From NCBI GenBank assembly GCA_008931825.1, contig QXVZ01019841.1, forward strand, positions 1 through 33,410: 33,410 bases of DNA. Reading direction: 5' to 3'. The translations under genes and the position numbers were made by a program. Of this stretch, positions 32,501 through 33,410 are shown one piece after another (the stretch's first letter is position 1; every line of letters begins with the position of its first letter). The stretch is from Phallusia fumigata. Taxonomy: Eukaryota; Chordata; Ascidiacea; Phlebobranchia; Ascidiidae. The notes below the pieces were generated by a model. That model saw only the letters and a program-made list of their open reading frames with translations, had not been told where the DNA came from and made no database searches.

Positions 32501-33085
32501 ACCTGTTGACCAGTTTCTGCAAACTTGAAAAAAAAATCGGCCGATTTTCCTTTTTTCCTGGGTATTATCCTGTTAGTTTATGTAAGCAGCCCATAATGCA
32601 ACAGTGTTTTAATATTTTGTACGTCAAATAAAACACACGTTAAAGGGTCAAATCAAGTATTTTTTCTTCTAAACTTAAAAAAAAACTTGGAGACTGCTGG
32701 GATTTGGTTGTTTCTCTCAAAAACAGGTTCTGGGTATATATGTTCTACTGTTTGCAAAAGATAAAAGAAGCTTATTTAATTCACAGCCTTATCTGAACTG
32801 TGTTTCAAACGCTACAGTTGTCAAGTAATTCCAAACACATTTACAAAGTTTTCGCCTACCAGAGCCCACAGACAGCTTTTCATCTTAATGAGTCGCTGAG
32901 ATTCTGCTTCCTTGCTTCTGGATCCTTTGTGAAAAGGAAGATCCCGATCCTCCTTCATCATCTTACGGAGGATATTGGTGAGACGAGGAGCGATATTTTC
33001 CTCCGAAACAACTTTCACTCCCTTGTCGAGACGACACAACTCCCCGTAAAGGTGAGCGGGAAGGTACACGGAATTCCGTCCTTTC
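23557..33085 (-). CDS. RICTOR, C-terminal portion (mTORC2 subunit)
   Basis: Minus-strand exons: 33085-32860, 32338-32156, 30242-30076, 29516-29401, 29098-28979, 28646-28458, 28330-28269, 27845-26825, 26630-26564, 26474-26366, 25723-25645, 24923-24711, an unresolved link, 23935-23797 and 23598-23557. Every resolved junction is GT-AG with matching phase. Recognition rests on LPAHLYGEL, HIGSTALGLPLL and SVRGTSIYCINCIA (domain V), FVGIAIPEEL, and the C-terminal RRFVQELFQDVHF. RICTOR is the scaffold that defines mTORC2, the kinase complex acting on Akt, SGK and PKC. The window holds roughly the last third to half of the protein; the helical N-terminal repeats lie beyond 33410. Between domain V and the C terminus the protein is Ser/Thr-rich and probably disordered, as in other RICTORs. 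Confidence 0.93.
23797..23935 (-). CDS. RICTOR penultimate exon, C-terminal helix
   Basis: Acceptor GTTTCCTTAG, donor CAGAG|GTTTGC; one base plus 46 codons. MKEKRPEVFDSVSLYN and FRLTTRRFVQELFQDVHF match the RICTOR C terminus (IKEKYPQTFDDICLYS and RRFIQELFQDVQF). The cysteine of human DDICLYS, reported to bind zinc, is serine here. Confidence 0.95.
23977..24082 (-). CDS. Candidate RICTOR exon (alternative A)
   Basis: Acceptor GATCCTGCAAG, donor AACTC|GTATTA; phase 1 to phase 2, exactly what the neighbours need. It would encode GLPTNCGIVAPRVYCRPSD and a polar tail. Against it, the following intron would be only 41 bases. It competes with a small exon at 24361-24385 (or from 24395), which would encode KLRHSSLL and also fits. 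Confidence 0.3.
24337..24337. other. Assembly gap (single N) within RICTOR
   Basis: No overlap is visible on the two sides, unlike the N at 13788, 28227 and 31112. It lies between the exon ending at 24711 and that starting at 23935, where coding sequence seems to be missing, so exons may be lost here. Confidence 0.6.
24361..24385 (-). CDS. Candidate RICTOR microexon (alternative B)
   Basis: Acceptor GTGTAG, donor TTGTT|GTGAGT. The peptide KLRHSSLL followed by MKEK resembles human CHETGLLTIKEK. A longer version from 24395 (acceptor CCGTTTAG) would read ASVAKLRHSSLL but starts in phase 0 and would need another upstream exon. The evidence is weak. Confidence 0.25.
24711..24923 (-). CDS. RICTOR 213-bp exon
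   Basis: Acceptor TTTTGTTCAG, donor ATCTTG|GTAAGT; two bases, 70 codons, one base. It encodes KQKVIDLLQGRKFRGLDEY, TFGPAVAAALKANKPGRSHS and ends SEASDLCYL. The end may correspond to the human segment just before or at the first zinc-binding cysteines (DDNCLYC). Confidence 0.85.
25645..25723 (-). CDS. RICTOR 79-bp exon
   Basis: Acceptor TTATCCTTTAG, donor GAAGAAG|GTTGTT; 26 codons plus one base. It encodes RKDRETLSSILSSWKDPVEE. The donor is non-consensus after GT, but phases fit both neighbours. Confidence 0.82.
25759..26261. mobile_element. hAT-type miniature transposon with perfect 8-bp target duplication
   Basis: A 503-bp element starts TAGGGATGTTCAAAG and ends CTTTGAACATCCCTA, a 15-bp perfect terminal inverted repeat. 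It is flanked on both sides by GCTGCGCT (25751-25758 and 26262-26269). The 8-bp duplication and TAGGGATG end are hAT hallmarks. It has no transposase frame, so it is non-autonomous. It occupies most of the RICTOR intron 25724-26365. Confidence 0.92.
26366..26474 (-). CDS. RICTOR exon with FVGIAIPEEL
   Basis: Acceptor CAACTGTTTTAG, donor TTCAAC|GTAAAA; one base plus 36 codons. An acidic SDSSSDE start leads to TTRFVGIAIPEELSSIF, which matches the conserved YIGLALPVDINDIF segment of human RICTOR. Confidence 0.9.
26564..26630 (-). CDS. RICTOR 67-bp exon
   Basis: Acceptor GATTGGCAG, donor GACCA|GTAAGT. Two bases, 21 codons, two bases, exactly converting the phase left by the large exon to that required by the next. 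It encodes IFTQQIPSPSSEARKPLSD. Confidence 0.8.
26825..27845 (-). CDS. RICTOR large Ser/Thr-rich exon
   Basis: Acceptor TTTTTTGGCGCAG, donor CGAG|GTGAGA; 340 codons plus one base, the longest open frame in the window. It is rich in Ser, Asn, Asp, Glu and Arg and probably disordered. It includes PPPSPRPSPP, a basophilic RSQSLP motif at 27369-27386 that fits a 14-3-3 mode 1 site, HSRSEGN and VSLDSGFGID. Human RICTOR has a long phosphorylated tail in the same place. Confidence 0.9.
27893..28115. repeat. Degenerate minisatellite, three copies of about 74 bp
   Basis: Units start at 27893, 27968 and 28041 with GG(T/G)AAATT(C/T)(A/G)TGAA(A/T)ATTG. Each has GGCTTAACA or a similar middle and ends near (C/T)AGTTTTG or TGGTTTTG. 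It lies in the RICTOR intron just upstream of the large exon. Confidence 0.65.
28122..28332. repeat. Assembly duplication around N at 28227 including a RICTOR exon
   Basis: 28122-28226 and 28228-28332 (105 bases each) appear identical and meet at one N. The unit contains the whole 62-bp exon with its donor. The copy at 28163-28224 has lost its polypyrimidine tract beyond the N. Only one copy should be real. Confidence 0.85.
28269..28330 (-). CDS. RICTOR 62-bp exon (retained copy)
   Basis: Acceptor TTTTTTTAG, donor ATATC|GTAAGT; two bases and 20 codons (TVNHIFKKTKSKS...GYI). It bridges phase 1 of the upstream exon to phase 0 of the next, which fits perfectly. A second, identical copy lies at 28163-28224. 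Confidence 0.85.
28458..28646 (-). CDS. RICTOR Ser-rich exon
   Basis: Acceptor CTGTCATCAG, donor TTGGG|GTGAGA; two bases, 62 codons, one base. It contains KTPSPASVHSE and ends KFRERVW. No folded domain is evident. Confidence 0.82.
28979..29098 (-). CDS. RICTOR exon with SICEDLPSP
   Basis: Acceptor GTACGTCAG, donor GTCAA|GTAAGC; two bases, 39 codons, one base. It encodes RRNSKKNSICEDLPSP, then Thr/Ser-rich sequence. The alternative open frame across the same exon fails the phase test on both sides. Confidence 0.82.
29182..29250 (+). repeat. tRNA-derived SINE-like remnant
   Basis: A-box-like GGTCTAATGGC and B-box-like GGTTCTAACC (29233-29242) are about 40 bases apart, with short complementary arms. 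It lies in a RICTOR intron and is not an intact tRNA. Confidence 0.35.
29401..29516 (-). CDS. RICTOR Ser/Arg-rich exon
   Basis: Acceptor GCAAACAG (or the next CAG, three bases on), donor AGGAGAA|GTAAGT. 38 codons of RS- and SS-rich sequence (RSPRRSESN, RERRSRASSR). Phases fit both neighbours. Confidence 0.82.
30076..30242 (-). CDS. RICTOR exon after domain V
   Basis: Acceptor TTTTCTGCGCAG, donor CACAG|GTGAGT; 55 codons plus two bases. The first residues SVLRTVNR continue the GW(K) of domain V as human RICTOR continues NW with DAVRHSRK. The conserved WPVVP that normally follows is absent. The rest is a Ser-rich tail. Confidence 0.86.
31020..31204. repeat. Haplotype duplication around N at 31112
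   Basis: 31020-31111 and 31113-31204 (92 bases each) align end to end with four substitutions and no indels, meeting at the N. This looks like two alleles placed in series. Confidence 0.85.
31357..31440 (-). repeat. tRNA-like or SINE-like element with perfect B box
   Basis: On the minus strand GTGGG-TTCGAAT-CCCAC forms a canonical T arm with a 7-base loop (plus coordinates about 31367-31383) and contains the B box GGTTCGAATCC. A second hairpin, CTATCC-CAGCCCC-GGATAG, lies upstream in the place of an anticodon arm. The expected acceptor stem partner is absent and the residue before the anticodon is not U, so an active tRNA gene is unlikely. Confidence 0.45.
31909..32073. mobile_element. hAT-type miniature transposon
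   Basis: A 165-bp element bounded by CAGTGATTTTTAAC at the left and GGTTAAGAACCCCTG at the right. These are imperfect terminal inverted repeats of the CAG-G(x)TTCTTAACC type seen in hAT elements. Flanking 8-mers CCCTAAAC and ACCCAAAC agree at 6 of 8 bases, consistent with an old target duplication. There is no transposase. It sits in the RICTOR intron after the domain V exon. Confidence 0.65.
32156..32338 (-). CDS. RICTOR domain V exon
   Basis: Acceptor TTTTTCTCTCAG, donor GGAAG|GTTAGT. Exactly 61 codons, phase 0 at both ends. HIGSTALGLPLLRE, VRGTSIYCINCIAQT and ending LGWK match RICTOR domain V, a helical repeat near the middle of the protein. Confidence 0.95.
32860..33085 (-). CDS. RICTOR exon with LPAHLYGEL
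   Basis: Acceptor CTGTGTCCACAG, donor GCTCTG|GTAGGC; one base plus 75 codons, phase 0 at the end. It encodes YLPAHLYGEL and ends KMKSCLWAL, matching the RICTOR segment before domain V (K-ALWAVGHIG in human). The next exon supplies AHIG. The first visible exon in the window; upstream exons lie outside or unrecognised in 33086-33410. Confidence 0.92.
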
Positions 33086-33410
33086 CTGTGGACACAGTTA
33101 TCTAATGAAGAGTTTGTGTTGGATACAGTTAAATACCAACTGTTTAGCAATCAGATAATGTAATATTTTTACATGACCGAACAGTCACAAAACCCAGTAG
33201 GAGACCTAAGGGCCATGTCGAGACAGTACCTGAGCAATTGATACCGTGCATCGCTATTTTTGATAAGCAAAATTACAAAAAATGTTGAAGTTGCGGTCAT
33301 ACAGACTTGATACGGAAACACATAAGAATAAGAAGAATGCGACAAAAAAACAATACCTCGCCAAGGAAGCTTTTATATATATACTGTGTCGTCTAGGAGT
33401 TTAGAAATAG
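33086..33410. other. RICTOR intron and window edge
   Basis: The phase left open by the exon at 33085 requires an upstream exon ending with two bases. A GAG|GTATTG donor at 33357 could be its end, but the sequence before it shows no RICTOR-like residues, so I leave it uncalled. Confidence 0.4.

Overview
This is a eukaryotic, metazoan window. Genes are split into short exons (25-430 bp, one of 1,021 bp) by GT-AG introns of about 70 bp to 7.5 kb, and there are tRNA-derived repeats and hAT-type miniature transposons. Two gene products can be named with confidence from conserved peptides: TIKI (TRABD2 family, a Wnt-inactivating membrane metalloprotease) and RICTOR (the defining subunit of mTORC2). 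Both are animal genes. The RICTOR copy looks fast-evolving and lacks a conserved motif after domain V. Three single-N gaps are flanked by near-identical copies of the same ~90-116 bp, one pair differing at 4 of 92 bases, as expected of a very heterozygous animal assembled from two haplotypes. An invertebrate, possibly a tunicate, fits best; that is inference.

Layout, left to right. (1) 1-6330, plus strand: two tandem paralogous genes for multi-pass membrane proteins. The first is cut by the left window edge (exons 188-374, 442-582, 700-998). The second is complete (exons 4111-4204, 4711-4904, 5227-5413, 5481-5621, 5986-6281). Matching exons have identical lengths (187 and 141 bp) and identical phases. 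(2) 6331-11386: about 5 kb with no recognised gene, holding diverged repeats and one unassigned ORF. (3) 11387-21188, minus strand: TIKI. A signal-peptide exon lies at 21105-21188. A one-N assembly gap at 21097 hides the middle of the catalytic domain. The remaining exons run to a C-terminal membrane anchor at 11387, and a 7.5-kb intron splits the second GxxH motif. (4) 21189-23556: intergenic, with a possible palindromic TATA box 183 bp upstream of the TIKI start codon. (5) 23557-33085, minus strand: the C-terminal portion of RICTOR, at least 14 exons in matching phases, from the last part of its helical repeats through domain V, a long Ser/Thr-rich tail and the conserved C-terminal helix. 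The N-terminal part lies beyond 33410. One join near the C terminus (24711 to 23935) is unresolved.

Nothing in the window behaves as an operon or defence system. The four genes are ordinary nuclear genes and their neighbourhood does not imply shared function. The most useful observations are gene structures recoverable only by splicing, two hAT miniature transposons in RICTOR introns (one with a perfect 8-bp target duplication), an assembly-duplicated RICTOR exon that would mislead gene prediction, and the possible loss of the RICTOR zinc site.
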